From positions 62,001 to 126,000 of the forward strand of contig CAVVFX010000003.1 in assembly GCA_963747535.1 (NCBI GenBank): a stretch of 64,000 nucleotides of DNA, written 5' to 3'. Every line of letters begins with the position of its first letter. Within the stretch, counting starts at the first letter, position 1. Position numbers and translations under genes: made by a program. A model generated the notes under the pieces. That model worked only from the letters and a program-made list of their open reading frames with translations. It was not told where the DNA came from and did not search any database. Positions 43,521 to 54,604 of the stretch are shown here, one piece after another. This DNA comes from CAVVFX01 sp963747535 (GTDB taxonomy: Bacteria; Acidobacteriota; Terriglobia; Bryobacterales; Bryobacteraceae).

Positions 43521-44717
43521 ATGAAGCCACTGATTGTGTTGATAGCTCTCCTGACGGGAGGCGCCGCGCGAGCTCAATCGCTCCTCGAGAGTCCTGAGCC
43601 CGGCTCACCCATACGGTTGCTGACCGATGACGCTGCGGTCCTTGAGCTGCAGGAACCGCGGACCGACGTTGCGTGTTCGGTTTCGGCCTTCAATCCTGAA
43701 CTGGGATTCGATTTTTTGTTTCATGCCGGCTACCGGGTCGCTATTCCGATGAAAGAGCTGGTTGGCGCCGGAGACATGCTTACGATTCTGCTGCGTGTAA
43801 CCTCCGAGAGACGTCCGGATGAGCCTGTGTACTTTCTGCAGAAGATCCGCGTGCCGGTGATGAAAGAGGATACTGCGGGATCAGTCGTCCTGGACGGTTT
43901 CTTTGAGTTGGGTGTAGGAAAGTATCATGTGGACTGGCTGATGCGAGACGAGCGCAACAGGGTCTGCGCCCGGTTCTGGAGTGTGGACGCAAGAGCGATG
44001 GGAAAAGACGCGCAATTGGCCCAGGGGCTGGCGCAGGACTTGATCCAGCCGGTGGAAGCGACGCCGTTTTACGACGACCCACCCGTTGAGCGCCGGCGGG
44101 TTGACAGACCTTTGCGCGTAAAGGTCATCATCAATTTCGCTTCCCTTAGTCCGCTGGCTGCAAAGCTTGGACAAGGCGAACTTCAGGGCATGGCGTCGAT
44201 CCTTCGTAAGATCAGCCGGGAGCCGCGCGTTGGCGCTTTCTCCGTGGTGGCCTGTTCGGTGCAGGCCCAGCAGGTCCTTTACCGGCAGCAGAACGCACCC
44301 GGCATCGACCTGCCGGCCCTTGGACTAGCGCTCAAATCGCTGAACCTGGCCAGCGTGGACGCAAAACAATTGGCGTTGAAGAATGGCGAAACCGAGTTCC
44401 TGGCGCGACTGATTACGGAAGAAACACAGGACGATCAGATGGACGCTCTGATCTTCGTGAGCCCCAAGTATCCTATCGATGCCAATGTTTCCAGGGATAT
44501 TGTCGACCACCTGAAAGATTTAGAACGGCCAGTCTTTTATTTGAACTATAACCTCAGCCCGAATACCAACCCGTGGCGGGACCAGATTGGCCGGTTAGTC
44601 AAACAGTTGCACGGGGTTGAATACACCATCACCCGGCCTCTCGATCTGTTCAATGCCTGGTCCGATATCGTGTCGCGCCTTCTCAGCGGGAGAGAGGCGG
44701 CGATCGCAGGACGCTAA
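43521..44717 (+). CDS. Exported acidobacterial protein, VWA-like
   Basis: A 398-residue protein with a signal peptide (PLIVLIALLTGGAARAQ). The middle part contains DRPLRVKVIINFASLSPLAA and later QDDQMDALIFVSPKYPIDAN, a Rossmann-like pattern resembling von Willebrand A folds but without a full MIDAS motif. A conserved N-terminal module covers about 30-180. The start is the ATG at 43521, preceded by GAAGG; the upstream part of the open frame is in the linker to the previous gene. It follows the 595-residue protein by 90 bases and precedes a small anchored protein, in a set of envelope genes on the same strand. Confidence 0.75.
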   Translation: MKPLIVLIALLTGGAARAQSLLESPEPGSPIRLLTDDAAVLELQEPRTDVACSVSAFNPELGFDFLFHAGYRVAIPMKELVGAGDMLTILLRVTSERRPDEPVYFLQKIRVPVMKEDTAGSVVLDGFFELGVGKYHVDWLMRDERNRVCARFWSVDARAMGKDAQLAQGLAQDLIQPVEATPFYDDPPVERRRVDRPLRVKVIINFASLSPLAAKLGQGELQGMASILRKISREPRVGAFSVVACSVQAQQVLYRQQNAPGIDLPALGLALKSLNLASVDAKQLALKNGETEFLARLITEETQDDQMDALIFVSPKYPIDANVSRDIVDHLKDLERPVFYLNYNLSPNTNPWRDQIGRLVKQLHGVEYTITRPLDLFNAWSDIVSRLLSGREAAIAGR

Positions 44718-44798
44718 GATTTGGGCCTTTAACCAGGGCCGGCAGGCGAAGGACTGGCCGTTCCGGAAAGGCGAGACAAAGTTAGAAAGGAACGATTT

Positions 44799-45104
44799 GT
44801 GTACCAAACTGACAGATTTACAAAAACGGTTCTTCTGGCAATGGTTCTTCTGCTGGGCATCATCGCCTCGCAGTTATGGTTAAAAAACCCGGTTACCGCG
44901 TTGGCTGACTCCGGAAAGTACGACTACGTCACCATTGTCTCGCCGGTCTTCCTCTACCAGGGCAGGCAGGGTGTGCTGCTCCTGGACAAACGGAACGGCA
45001 ACGTGTGGTTCGTGGCGAAGAGCCTGGATACGACCCTTTCGTTTAAGGACCCGGTTCTGGTCGTCCGATTCCCGCTGGAGAAGCTGGACCAGCCGACTCA
45101 ATAA
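44799..45104 (+). CDS. Small anchored envelope protein
   Basis: A 101-residue protein with an N-terminal hydrophobic anchor (TVLLAMVLLLGIIASQLWL) and a soluble domain of strands (YDYVTIVSPVFLYQGRQGVLLLDKRNGNVWFVA). It starts with GTG at 44799, and AAAGGA is eight bases upstream. The domain resembles small beta-sandwich proteins that hold a 'blade' with GNVW. No named family is assigned. It is downstream of the VWA-like gene and convergent with the pair at 45200-46336. Confidence 0.7.
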   Translation: MYQTDRFTKTVLLAMVLLLGIIASQLWLKNPVTALADSGKYDYVTIVSPVFLYQGRQGVLLLDKRNGNVWFVAKSLDTTLSFKDPVLVVRFPLEKLDQPTQ

Positions 45105-45144
45105 ATCCTGGCCAGCCAGGATTTGCGGAGCCCGGCCGTTGCCA

Positions 45145-45178
45145 GGAATACGCGACATCGCTCGGCGCCGCGTATTCC
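45145..45178. terminator. Bidirectional hairpin
   Basis: GGAATACGCG (45145-45154) and CGCGTATTCC (45169-45178) form a perfect ten-pair stem with a 14-base loop, extendable by two pairs past a mismatch. It lies between the convergent stops at 45104 and 45200. No T-run is present; a terminator role is inferred from position. Confidence 0.55.
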
Positions 45179-45199
45179 CGGTGAGACGTCGTTGCTCGT

Positions 45200-45706
45200 C
45201 TACTTATCGATGACGATGAGCTCGGAATTGCCTTCCGCACACATTCCGTAGATGGCTTCCGTGTTGCACGCGCCCGTTGAATATTTGTAGCAACCGGGCT
45301 TTTCCGCTATCAGTGATACGGAACGTGCGGAACCGCCGATGATCGCTCCCGGATTTGCAAAGGGAGAAGTGGGGCCGAAATCCAACGTGAAGCCCGTATT
45401 CTTGGACGAGCTTTCAAACGTGATCGTAGTGCCAACCTTTACGCAAAAAGGCGCACCCTCTTTGACCCCGGAAATGCTGGGAGTGGCAGAAGCACTATAA
45501 TCCGTCCGTTTTATATTGACACGACAGGCCTCGGTGGGAGAGCCGCACGTCGTGCTCGGATTGCACGTGGACTGCGGATTGGCCGTCGAGCAGCCATACG
45601 TTCTTCGATTGCCCTTGTTCTCTTGCCCGGTTGCCAGGTAAGCGGCCAGCAGGAGGAGCGGTAACCAGATGAGATGACGGATCGCAAAGCTGTGTCGAGT
45701 TTTCAT
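45200..45706 (-). CDS. Exported Cys-rich protein
   Basis: A 168-residue protein with a signal peptide (LIWLPLLLLAAYLATGQ) and a Cys-rich region (CSTANPQSTCNPSTTCGSP) followed by an immunoglobulin-like or plastocyanin-like sequence (VKVGTTITFESSSKNTGFTLDFG, KPGCYKYSTGACNTEAIYG). Its last strand ELIVIDK is typical of such beta sandwiches. No copper ligands are identified with certainty. It begins nine bases after the stop of the gene at 45716 on the same strand, so the two form a unit. The family is not recognised. Confidence 0.72.
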   Translation of the reverse strand: MKTRHSFAIRHLIWLPLLLLAAYLATGQENKGNRRTYGCSTANPQSTCNPSTTCGSPTEACRVNIKRTDYSASATPSISGVKEGAPFCVKVGTTITFESSSKNTGFTLDFGPTSPFANPGAIIGGSARSVSLIAEKPGCYKYSTGACNTEAIYGMCAEGNSELIVIDK

Positions 45707-45715
45707 AAATGCACC

Positions 45716-46336
45716 TCAGTTGACGCCGGCCGTCCCTTTCCAATCGAGAACGTCGACTAAATTCCATGCGTTTTGGGTGAGTTCAAATTGCAGTTGCCCC
45801 TGTTTATCGATGGCCAGCTGGGCAGCGGGATACAACTTGCCTGTGCTCTTGCTCTTGTCGGAATCGTTCAAGTCGAATTCACCGGCAGTTAAGTTGAAAG
45901 CGGTGGATTGAGAATCCGTGAACGCTTCTCCGAATGTAATCTGACGGTTGGTGATAAAGCGAATATTCCGTCCGGTCGGAGTTTGGGTCATCTTGATGAA
46001 ACTGCAATCAAAACCGAGAGTACCCGTGATCTCGATGTGGCCCACCGATCTCATCTTCGTGAGCGCATTGACCAGGCCTTGGTTCTGGGCCTTTTGGAAG
46101 GCCTGCACGAGCACCTGCTTGTCCGCCGGAGTGGAAAATTCATTGATGTTTAGCGTGACGCCGATCGACTGTCCGAGCTGGGTGCCGGTGCCCATCGCCG
46201 TGGCCTCAATAGTCTCTGACTTCACGCCGCCAAAGGTGATCCCGAGAGTGCCTGCCAGCAGCAGCAGACCAATCCCAACCAGACTGCCCGGTCCGGGTTT
46301 ACCAACTGTTCCAACAAAACTTTTGAGCCGTTGCAT
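45716..46336 (-). CDS. Exported hypothetical protein
   Basis: A 206-residue protein with an N-terminal hydrophobic anchor (LVGIGLLLLAGTLGITFGG) and a domain of alternating strands and helices (IGVTLNINEFSTPADKQVLVQAFQKAQNQGLVNALTKM). Segments such as GRNIRFITNRQITFGEAF and FNLTAGEFDLNDSDKSKSTG look like a compact alpha/beta fold. This is a conserved acidobacterial type without known function. It is the first gene of a leftward pair with 45200. Confidence 0.7.
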   Translation of the reverse strand: MQRLKSFVGTVGKPGPGSLVGIGLLLLAGTLGITFGGVKSETIEATAMGTGTQLGQSIGVTLNINEFSTPADKQVLVQAFQKAQNQGLVNALTKMRSVGHIEITGTLGFDCSFIKMTQTPTGRNIRFITNRQITFGEAFTDSQSTAFNLTAGEFDLNDSDKSKSTGKLYPAAQLAIDKQGQLQFELTQNAWNLVDVLDWKGTAGVN

Positions 46337-46820
46337 TTTAGTTCCTTTCCCTTTCGTCCTTCATAGCGATATGTTCCAGCCGTCCCTCTCGCACGTCGGG
46401 GAAGCTGCCGGCGTAAGCGATGGCAGAAATTCCCACCCCAATTTCCTGCTGAGAACCTCGTACGGGGCAGACAGATGCGTCGACTGGCCGGCGGTTGTTC
46501 TTTTTTTGACGGTTGGCGCGCGGCGTCGCGCATACAACGACGGAGCTCTGCAAAGGCATGGCTAATTTATTTGCGCCGTTTCCCCGGAGATGGCATCCTT
46601 CACTGTCAATCGTGGGAAAAATCCGGATGCCTGTAGTAGTGGGCTTGACCGTAGCAGTATTCGTGCTAGGCTTGCCGGGACACATTGCCATTGCGCGCCA
46701 TCACCCGGCGGTCAATTTGATGGGATGAGCAGAACGCCCGGCTCGCAAACTGTATCAATCTCCACCTTGCCTTGGGTGGCAGCTTCGACGCGGCGCCGGC
46801 AGTGCCGCCGATCAAGCGAT
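46337..46820. other. Intergenic region with weak short frames
   Basis: About 480 bases without a convincing gene. A 56-codon frame from ATG 46558 encodes one hydrophobic stretch (MPVVVGLTVAVFVLGLPGHI) but has no good ribosome site. It lies upstream of the 45716 gene and should carry its promoter. Confidence 0.35.
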
Positions 46821-47051
46821 TCACGCGAACTCAAGCTCAGGAGAACAAATGTCGGCGCTGTCCGGCTCGTTGCCGGCAGTAACGACAGAGAATCCGGAAT
46901 GCTTATGCGCCGGCCTCACTGCGATCTTCATACTTTGTCCGAGAGGCTTCGTATAACAAAACCACTCCCGAAGCGCATCAATCTCTGCGGAACTAAGTCC
47001 CGATGCGAGCAACTCTTCGCCACCATCGGAGCGAATTATGAAAACGTCCAC
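46821..47051 (-). CDS. Small hypothetical protein
   Basis: A 76-residue frame that starts with GTG at 47051, with AGAGGA six bases upstream. The N-terminus (MDVFIIRSDGGEELLASGLS, then SAEIDALREWF) has a plausible strand-turn-helix pattern, suggesting a real small cytoplasmic protein. No family is recognised. It stands alone between the gene pair at 45200-46336 and the rightward OmpA gene. Confidence 0.45.
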   Translation of the reverse strand: MDVFIIRSDGGEELLASGLSSAEIDALREWFCYTKPLGQSMKIAVRPAHKHSGFSVVTAGNEPDSADICSPELEFA

Positions 47052-47334
47052 GGTTCCTCTTCTCCGTACTTCTGACCCAGGTCCGTGCTGTTTAGCCGTT
47101 TCAGGGCTCTTTGAGTACTAAAGTTTCTCTACTCTCTTAATGATCGCGCTGCCGCTTCGACTCAAAATTTATCTCTCAACTGCCCTGGTATTTGCAAGGT
47201 AGGCCGTCGCCGGAAAAATATTAACGCACCTGAGGCGGCGACCGCATCCTGGGAGGCAGGGTGGTCTTTCCCTTGACGGTGTTCTGGCGCCTGACGCCTC
47301 ACCCGACCGGAAAAGCCAACAAGGAGCCCAGTCA

Positions 47335-48915
47335 ATGACCGGAATAATGCATGCCGTCACGATGCGCGGAGCGGTAAAACTACTGCTGGCAGTTACCGCC
47401 GTCTGCCTGGCTACAACCATCACGCAGGCCCAGGGCCCCCAGGTACCTGCTTCAAGCCTCACGGGCAGAACCATCACGGCGATCGGCTATCCGGTGGGAG
47501 GCGGTTCGACGATGGTGACCCTCAAGAACACGGGGTTGATCGCCCAGGTAGCCGGCCAAGCCAAAGTCGAAGCCAAAGCCGCGGTCACGACGGTCTCGGC
47601 ACAGATCCAAAATATGACATCCCCTATGTCTTTGGGTACCGAGTTTCTCACTTATGTATTGTGGGCCGTGTCCCCGGAGGGACGTGCGATCAATCTGGGC
47701 GAAGTCCTGTTCGATAACAGCGGCAACGGCAAGCTTCAGGCCACCACTCAACTGCAGAGCTTCTCACTGTTCATGACCGCGGAGCCTTATGCTGCCGTGC
47801 GGCAGCCCAGTGAAATGCTGGTCCTCGAAAACGAAACACGCAAGAACACCAAGGGCAAGATCTTCGTCGTCAACAACTACCAGTTGATGAAGCGCAACCA
47901 GTACAAGAAGATGGGTAATTCCCTGGGATTGACGCTGGATCTTAAGAACGTTCCGCTCGAAATGTACGAGGCGCGTAATGCCATTGACATCGCGAGATCA
48001 CGGGGCGCCGAAAACTACGCACCCACCATCTTTTCCAAGGCGGAAAGCTCGTTGACACTGGCAGAGAATGCCCTGGCGCGAAAAGCCAATAGAAAGGACA
48101 TTGTCTCCCTGGCTCGCCAAACCACGCAATTCTCCGAGGACGCGCGCGCCGTGACAGTGGAGAGACAGGACCAGGAGCGTATTGAGGCAGAGCGTGCGGC
48201 AGCAGCGGCGGCAGCCAAGGCTCAGGCGGAAGAAAAAGCGGCCGCCGAGGCAGCCGAGGCGCAGCGAAAGGCAGACGCGGCGGCCGCGCTGGCCAAGCAG
48301 CAGGCTGACGAAGAGGCCCGCCGTCAAGCCGAATTAGCGAGCGCCCGGGAAGCGGCGGTGAGGGCGGAAGCAAATGCGGCCGCGGCGATCGCGGACGCCA
48401 AAGCCAAAGCTGAAGCGGACGCCCTGCGGGCGAAGGAACAGGCTGCCAAGGCGGCGGCCCAACAGGCAATCCTGGCGGCCCAGGAATTGCGCGTTCAGCT
48501 GCTGGATCAGTTCAACCGCGTTTTGGAAACCCGGGACACGCCGCGCGGGCTGGTCATCACCATGGCCGATGTCCTCTTCGATACCGGCAAGTACGAACTG
48601 CGTCCGAGCACGGGCTTGCAACTCGCCAAGCTTACGGGAATCATCCTGGCGCATCCAGGACTGAATCTCGAAGTGGAAGGCTATACCGACAGTACCGGCA
48701 GCGATGACTTCAATCAGAAGCTCTCGGAACAGCGGGCCTCCACCGTTCGCGACTTCCTGATCGCCCAGGGACTCGCAGACGATTCGGTAACCTCGCACGG
48801 CTTTGGGAAAGCCATGCCGGTCGCCAGCAATGATACCGCCGCGGGACGCCAGCAAAACCGTCGCGTAGAGATCATCGTCTCCGGAGAAATCATTGGTGTG
48901 AAGATCGGCAACTAG
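47335..48915 (+). CDS. OmpA-family protein with coiled-coil linker
   Basis: A 526-residue exported envelope protein. A signal peptide (VKLLLAVTAVCLATTITQAQ) precedes a beta-rich module (about 45-150). A DUF4398-like helical part (about 205-275, with EARNAIDIARSRGAENYAP) leads into an Ala/Glu/Lys-rich coiled coil (AAAAAAAKAQAEEKAAAEA..., about 280-385). The OmpA peptidoglycan-binding domain follows at about 405-520: MADVLFDTGKYELRPST and LNLEVEGYTDSTGSDDFNQKLSEQRA. It would bridge the outer membrane and the cell wall. The start ATG 47335 has AAGGAG upstream. It ends the envelope cluster. Confidence 0.9.
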   Translation: MTGIMHAVTMRGAVKLLLAVTAVCLATTITQAQGPQVPASSLTGRTITAIGYPVGGGSTMVTLKNTGLIAQVAGQAKVEAKAAVTTVSAQIQNMTSPMSLGTEFLTYVLWAVSPEGRAINLGEVLFDNSGNGKLQATTQLQSFSLFMTAEPYAAVRQPSEMLVLENETRKNTKGKIFVVNNYQLMKRNQYKKMGNSLGLTLDLKNVPLEMYEARNAIDIARSRGAENYAPTIFSKAESSLTLAENALARKANRKDIVSLARQTTQFSEDARAVTVERQDQERIEAERAAAAAAAKAQAEEKAAAEAAEAQRKADAAAALAKQQADEEARRQAELASAREAAVRAEANAAAAIADAKAKAEADALRAKEQAAKAAAQQAILAAQELRVQLLDQFNRVLETRDTPRGLVITMADVLFDTGKYELRPSTGLQLAKLTGIILAHPGLNLEVEGYTDSTGSDDFNQKLSEQRASTVRDFLIAQGLADDSVTSHGFGKAMPVASNDTAAGRQQNRRVEIIVSGEIIGVKIGN

Positions 48916-48966
48916 CATCTATTTGCAAAATTAACAGGAGGGTTTGCTCACCATTGTCTCGGTAAC

Positions 48967-49089
48967 TGTGGGGCAGACAGATCCTGGCTGCGGCCGGCTT
49001 TCAGCCGGAATTGGCTCGGCGCGAGGATACACTCGCAGGCGGAAAGAGCCGCCTCAAAGACGGCTGCGGCCAAGATTGACCGCCCCACA
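48967..49089. repeat. Palindromic intergenic element
   Basis: TGTGGGGC (48967-48974) and GCCCCACA (49082-49089) are a perfect inverted pair at the two ends of 123 bases. Inside, GCGGCCGGCTTTCAGCCGG and a second arm (GAGCCGCC ... GACGGCTGCGGCC) fold into further stems. It lies between the OmpA stop and the amidohydrolase stop. It may be a MITE-like or REP-type element, or a shared terminator. Confidence 0.55.
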
Positions 49090-49140
49090 ATTTACATTGA
49101 CGATTTTGCAACTACCTCTTTGGTCTGTTCCCGGCGAACG

Positions 49141-50016
49141 TCACAGTTTTAGCAGCCGTCCAGCATTCGCGTACAGCATCTTGTGCGTCGCTGTCGCGTC
49201 CGGACTCAACCGCCGAACCACCGGCAGCTGTTGCGCTCCGATGCATTTTGCTCCCTGACCTTGCACATCGTCGCAATCGCTGCCGTAAATCAGGCGATCC
49301 TGATGCCGTTTGAGGAAATCGCGCGCATGGTCTTCATCGCGTTGCAGTGCGTTCAGCCCGGAGCCGGCTGAGAGGTCACCGTACATATTCGGGTAGTCCG
49401 ACAGCAGGCGATCGGAAATTCCCCCGGGAGTCACCGGACCCTTGGGGTACATGACCTCCTGCTGGTGATTCTTGTCGATATTCCCCCAGAATGTCTGCGC
49501 ATGCCCGATGAAGTTGACCGTCGGGTATTTGGCCAACATCTTATGGAACCGTTCGATCCCCATGTTGTAGGTGTTGTGTTGAAAGTGCATCAGCACCGGT
49601 ACCTGGTAGTCGCGGGCGATTTCCGCCACCAGTTGCATGGCAGGGGAATCGCACTCCACCGGGAACTTCTGTTCGCCGATGCCCTTCGCGCCCGATTTGA
49701 GATATTTTTCGATTACCGTTCTGGTCTCGGGGATATCGGGAAGTTCGTTGGCAAAGTAGACAAACTGTTTGGGCCAGGCGCGCGCCAGTGCCACAACCGA
49801 GTCGTTGCCATAGCAATCGGCCGCGAGGCCGTAGCGCGAGCCCGCGGGCAGCAGCACGGTTAGCGTGATGCCCATGGTCTTCTGATGCGCGATCAGCGCC
49901 TCGTCGGTCCGGCCCGCATAGTGGGTATGTTGGTGGAAATCGATCACCGGCTCAGCGCCGCGCGCCACGGCAGCACAGGCCACACCGATGAAGGAACGTC
50001 TGGTAAGTTGGCGCAT
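49141..50016 (-). CDS. Tat-exported amidohydrolase-fold protein
   Basis: A 291-residue TIM-barrel protein of the amidohydrolase_2 type. A Tat-type N-terminus (LTRRSFIGVACAAVARGAE) precedes VIDFHQHTH (the metal-binding HxH), VLMHFQHNTYN, NFIGHAQTFWGNI (His) and the late IYGSDCDDVQG (Asp). These positions match metal-dependent decarboxylases or lactonases of the family. The substrate is unknown; a lactone, ester or aromatic acid would fit the surroundings. It is convergent with the OmpA gene and diverges from the DUF1549/1553 gene. Confidence 0.85.
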   Translation of the reverse strand: MRQLTRRSFIGVACAAVARGAEPVIDFHQHTHYAGRTDEALIAHQKTMGITLTVLLPAGSRYGLAADCYGNDSVVALARAWPKQFVYFANELPDIPETRTVIEKYLKSGAKGIGEQKFPVECDSPAMQLVAEIARDYQVPVLMHFQHNTYNMGIERFHKMLAKYPTVNFIGHAQTFWGNIDKNHQQEVMYPKGPVTPGGISDRLLSDYPNMYGDLSAGSGLNALQRDEDHARDFLKRHQDRLIYGSDCDDVQGQGAKCIGAQQLPVVRRLSPDATATHKMLYANAGRLLKL

Positions 50017-50101
50017 CGGGATTTACGTTACCACTTTTCAAGAGAGTCCGCTGCGGCACCCTGGCCGCCCAAAGAGACCCCTCGGCGTTGTATAAAGAGG
50101 T

Positions 50102-52123
<2,022 letters not shown>

Positions 52124-52127
52124 AGCC

Positions 52128-53546
52128 ATGAACCCGCACTCCAAACCCACTCGCAGCCGGAGAGAGTTCCTGACCGATGCTTTCTGCGGCTTCGGCTCCA
52201 TTGCGTTCGCTGCGCTGCTCGCAGAGGAGGACCGCGCTCGTGCAGCCTACGTGAATCCGCTGGCGGCGCGTCCGCCGCAGATGCCGGCCAAGGCCAAGTC
52301 GGTCATCGTGCTGTTCATGGCCGGCGGACCCAGTCACCTGGAAACGTTCGATCCCAAGCCCCTGCTGAATCAACTGGATGGCCAGCCGATGCCTGCGAGT
52401 TTTGGCACGGCGAAGCGCCAGTTCATCAAAGGTGAGCCGCGCTTGTTGGGCACCAAACGCAGCTTCAAGCGATATGGGAAGAGCGGTATCTGGGTCTCGG
52501 ACCTGCTCCCGCACACGGCTACCTGCGCCGACGACCTGGCCGTGATCCACTCTTGTCGTTCCGACGCCTTCGTCCATTCGGCGGCCCAGTATCAGTTCTT
52601 CACGGGACGGATCATCCCGGGCTTTCCCAGTATGGGTTCGTGGACCCTTTACGGTCTTGGCTCGGAGAGCGAGTCGCTGCCCGGCTATGTCGTGATGCCC
52701 GATCCCGGCGGCACCATCGAAGCGGGACAGCCCGTCTATTCCAACGCTTTCCTCCCTTCGATCTATCAGCCCAACGTCTTTCGTGCGGGTAAGAAACCGG
52801 TGCTCAATCTCGATATGCCTCCGGGCGTATCCCTGGCCCAACGAACCCGAACCCTGAAGCTGGTTCACGATCTCGACCAGGCTCGTATGACGCCGGATGA
52901 CGATGAGTTCGCCGCGCGCCTGAATACCTACGACCTGGCGTTCAAGATGCAGACCGAAGCCCCCGCCGTGTTCGATATTTCGCGCGAGCCGCAATCGGTC
53001 CAGGAACTTTACGGCGTGGGCAGCCCGGTCACCGACGACTTCGGACGCCGTTGCGTGCTCGCTCGCCGCCTGGTGGAGAAGGGTGTGCGCTTTGTCGTGC
53101 TGGTGTCAGGCGGCCCAGCCATTTCGCAGTGGGATGCGCACGACAACATCGAGGAGAACCATCTGCGGATGGCCGCCAAAACCGACCGGCCCATCGCCGG
53201 TCTGCTGAAGGATCTCAAGCAGCGCGGGCTGCTTGAATCCACGTTGGTAGTCTGGGGCGGGGAATTTGGCCGTACGCCCGAAGGTCAGGGAGGCAAAGGG
53301 CGCGATCACAACAACACCGGCTTCACGATGTGGATGGCCGGCGGCGGCACGAAAGGGGGAACGGTCACCGGCGCCACCGATGACATCGGACTTAACGCCG
53401 TCGAAGAGCCTCATCATCTGCGCGACATCCATACTACGGTGCTGAATCAGCTTGGCTTGGAACAGAATGCGTTGAGCTATCTCCACCAGGGCCGTCGCGA
53501 ACGCCTCACCGAGGTTCAGGGCGAGGTGATCCGCTCGATCGTGTAA
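52128..53546 (+). CDS. DUF1501 exported protein (sulfatase-like fold)
   Basis: A 472-residue protein with a Tat-like start (SRREFLTDAFCGFGS). The core has VIVLFMAGGPSHLETFDPKP (metal-binding region), HSCRSDAFVHSAAQYQFFTG, VVWGGEFGRTPEGQGGKGRDHNNTGFT (Asp-His site near the C-terminus) and VEEPHHLRDIHTTVLNQLGL. This is the alkaline-phosphatase/sulfatase-like superfamily branch DUF1501. It follows the DUF1549/1553 gene by four bases; the two are a standard pair and probably act together in the envelope. The substrate is unknown. Confidence 0.92.
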   Translation: MNPHSKPTRSRREFLTDAFCGFGSIAFAALLAEEDRARAAYVNPLAARPPQMPAKAKSVIVLFMAGGPSHLETFDPKPLLNQLDGQPMPASFGTAKRQFIKGEPRLLGTKRSFKRYGKSGIWVSDLLPHTATCADDLAVIHSCRSDAFVHSAAQYQFFTGRIIPGFPSMGSWTLYGLGSESESLPGYVVMPDPGGTIEAGQPVYSNAFLPSIYQPNVFRAGKKPVLNLDMPPGVSLAQRTRTLKLVHDLDQARMTPDDDEFAARLNTYDLAFKMQTEAPAVFDISREPQSVQELYGVGSPVTDDFGRRCVLARRLVEKGVRFVVLVSGGPAISQWDAHDNIEENHLRMAAKTDRPIAGLLKDLKQRGLLESTLVVWGGEFGRTPEGQGGKGRDHNNTGFTMWMAGGGTKGGTVTGATDDIGLNAVEEPHHLRDIHTTVLNQLGLEQNALSYLHQGRRERLTEVQGEVIRSIV

Positions 53547-53553
53547 CTGAACG

Positions 53554-54423
53554 CTATCCGGTTACTGTCCGAATCACCGCGCGTAGATCCGCTGCCAGCC
53601 GCGGCACTTCCTTTTGAGCTTCGCTCTCCTCATATTCCAGCCCGATGTAGCCTTTGTACCCGGATTTCCCGATCATCGTAACCAGCCGGTTCCAGTCAGC
53701 CTTCTCTTTCTTTCCGTCCTCGCCGGCAATAGTGGTTTTGAGGTGCACACTCGTGGCATATGGCAGCATCGTGGCGAACCCGGAATATCCGTCCACGCGC
53801 AAATTTCCTGAATCCGCGTTGATACCCGCCCAAGGGGACGCGGCTTGCTTGACGATCTCGACCGTCGGCCCTGCCGCAGTAGTCAGGCCGCCATCGTCTT
53901 CGACTCCCAGCGTGATCCCGCGGCCGCCGGCATAATCTGCGCCGCGCTTCAGCACCTCGACGGCCCAGGCGATGGCCTGCTGTTCGGTGGCGCCTTTCGG
54001 AATCTGGCCACCAAAGACGCGCACGTGGCTGGCGCCCAGCCGGTCGGCTACATCCACCCACTTCTTTATGTTTTCGAATTGCGAAAGCTGCAACTCGGGA
54101 GTCGGCTGGCACAATTGCGCCCGCACGCCGGCATTGTAGATCTGGATGCCGTTCTTGAACGCCACCTTGCGAAGAGAGGCAAGGTATTCATCAGAATTGT
54201 CCGGGAACCAATAAACCGTGCAGTCCAACCCATCGAGTCCCCAGTCCGCGAGCATGCGGATCAGGTCCGGGTAATTCATGGACTTTGCGGCAAGCTCTTT
54301 CCGGTAAGAATATGCGACCAGACCGGCGCGAAGATGGAACTGCGCGGCGGGTTGTGCACGGAGCTGAAGCGCCGCCGGGAGAGCCGCGGACGCTGCCAGG
54401 AGTTGACGTCGATTCATGCGCAT
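53554..54423 (-). CDS. Exported sugar phosphate isomerase/epimerase-like protein
   Basis: A 289-residue TIM-barrel protein of the xylose-isomerase-like (AP endonuclease 2) superfamily. The Tat-like signal MNRRQLLAASAALPAALQ is followed by AYSYRKELAAKSMNYPDLI, GASHVRVFGGQIPKGA and GITLGVEDDGGLTT. Metal ligands of the family fit Glu in VEDD, Asp in NADSGNLRVDG, His in SVHLKT and Glu in IGLEYEESE. Many members act on 3-keto-sugars or inositols. The start ATG 54423 has AAGGGA upstream; ATG 54417 is an alternative. It lies 181 bases after the lactonase gene on the same strand and may belong to the same locus. Confidence 0.85.
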   Translation of the reverse strand: MRMNRRQLLAASAALPAALQLRAQPAAQFHLRAGLVAYSYRKELAAKSMNYPDLIRMLADWGLDGLDCTVYWFPDNSDEYLASLRKVAFKNGIQIYNAGVRAQLCQPTPELQLSQFENIKKWVDVADRLGASHVRVFGGQIPKGATEQQAIAWAVEVLKRGADYAGGRGITLGVEDDGGLTTAAGPTVEIVKQAASPWAGINADSGNLRVDGYSGFATMLPYATSVHLKTTIAGEDGKKEKADWNRLVTMIGKSGYKGYIGLEYEESEAQKEVPRLAADLRAVIRTVTG

Positions 54424-54604
54424 AGTCCCTTGTACCATTTTGAGCGGCTTCTGGCACGGCGCCTTGATGTTGCCATGTCTCTGCATAAAATCTCGCTTAG
54501 AGTATGGTATCTAATCCGGGATGCTTACCGCCGTCATTCCGCCTCCCAATCTAATGGTTGGGGTGTACGAGAAGGGTTCGTAATCGAAAGACTGGCGGGC
54601 GCGA

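Noticed and set aside
46558..46728. 56-codon frame with one hydrophobic helix
   Set aside because: No usable ribosome-binding site or neighbours support it, and the hydrophobic stretch alone is weak evidence.
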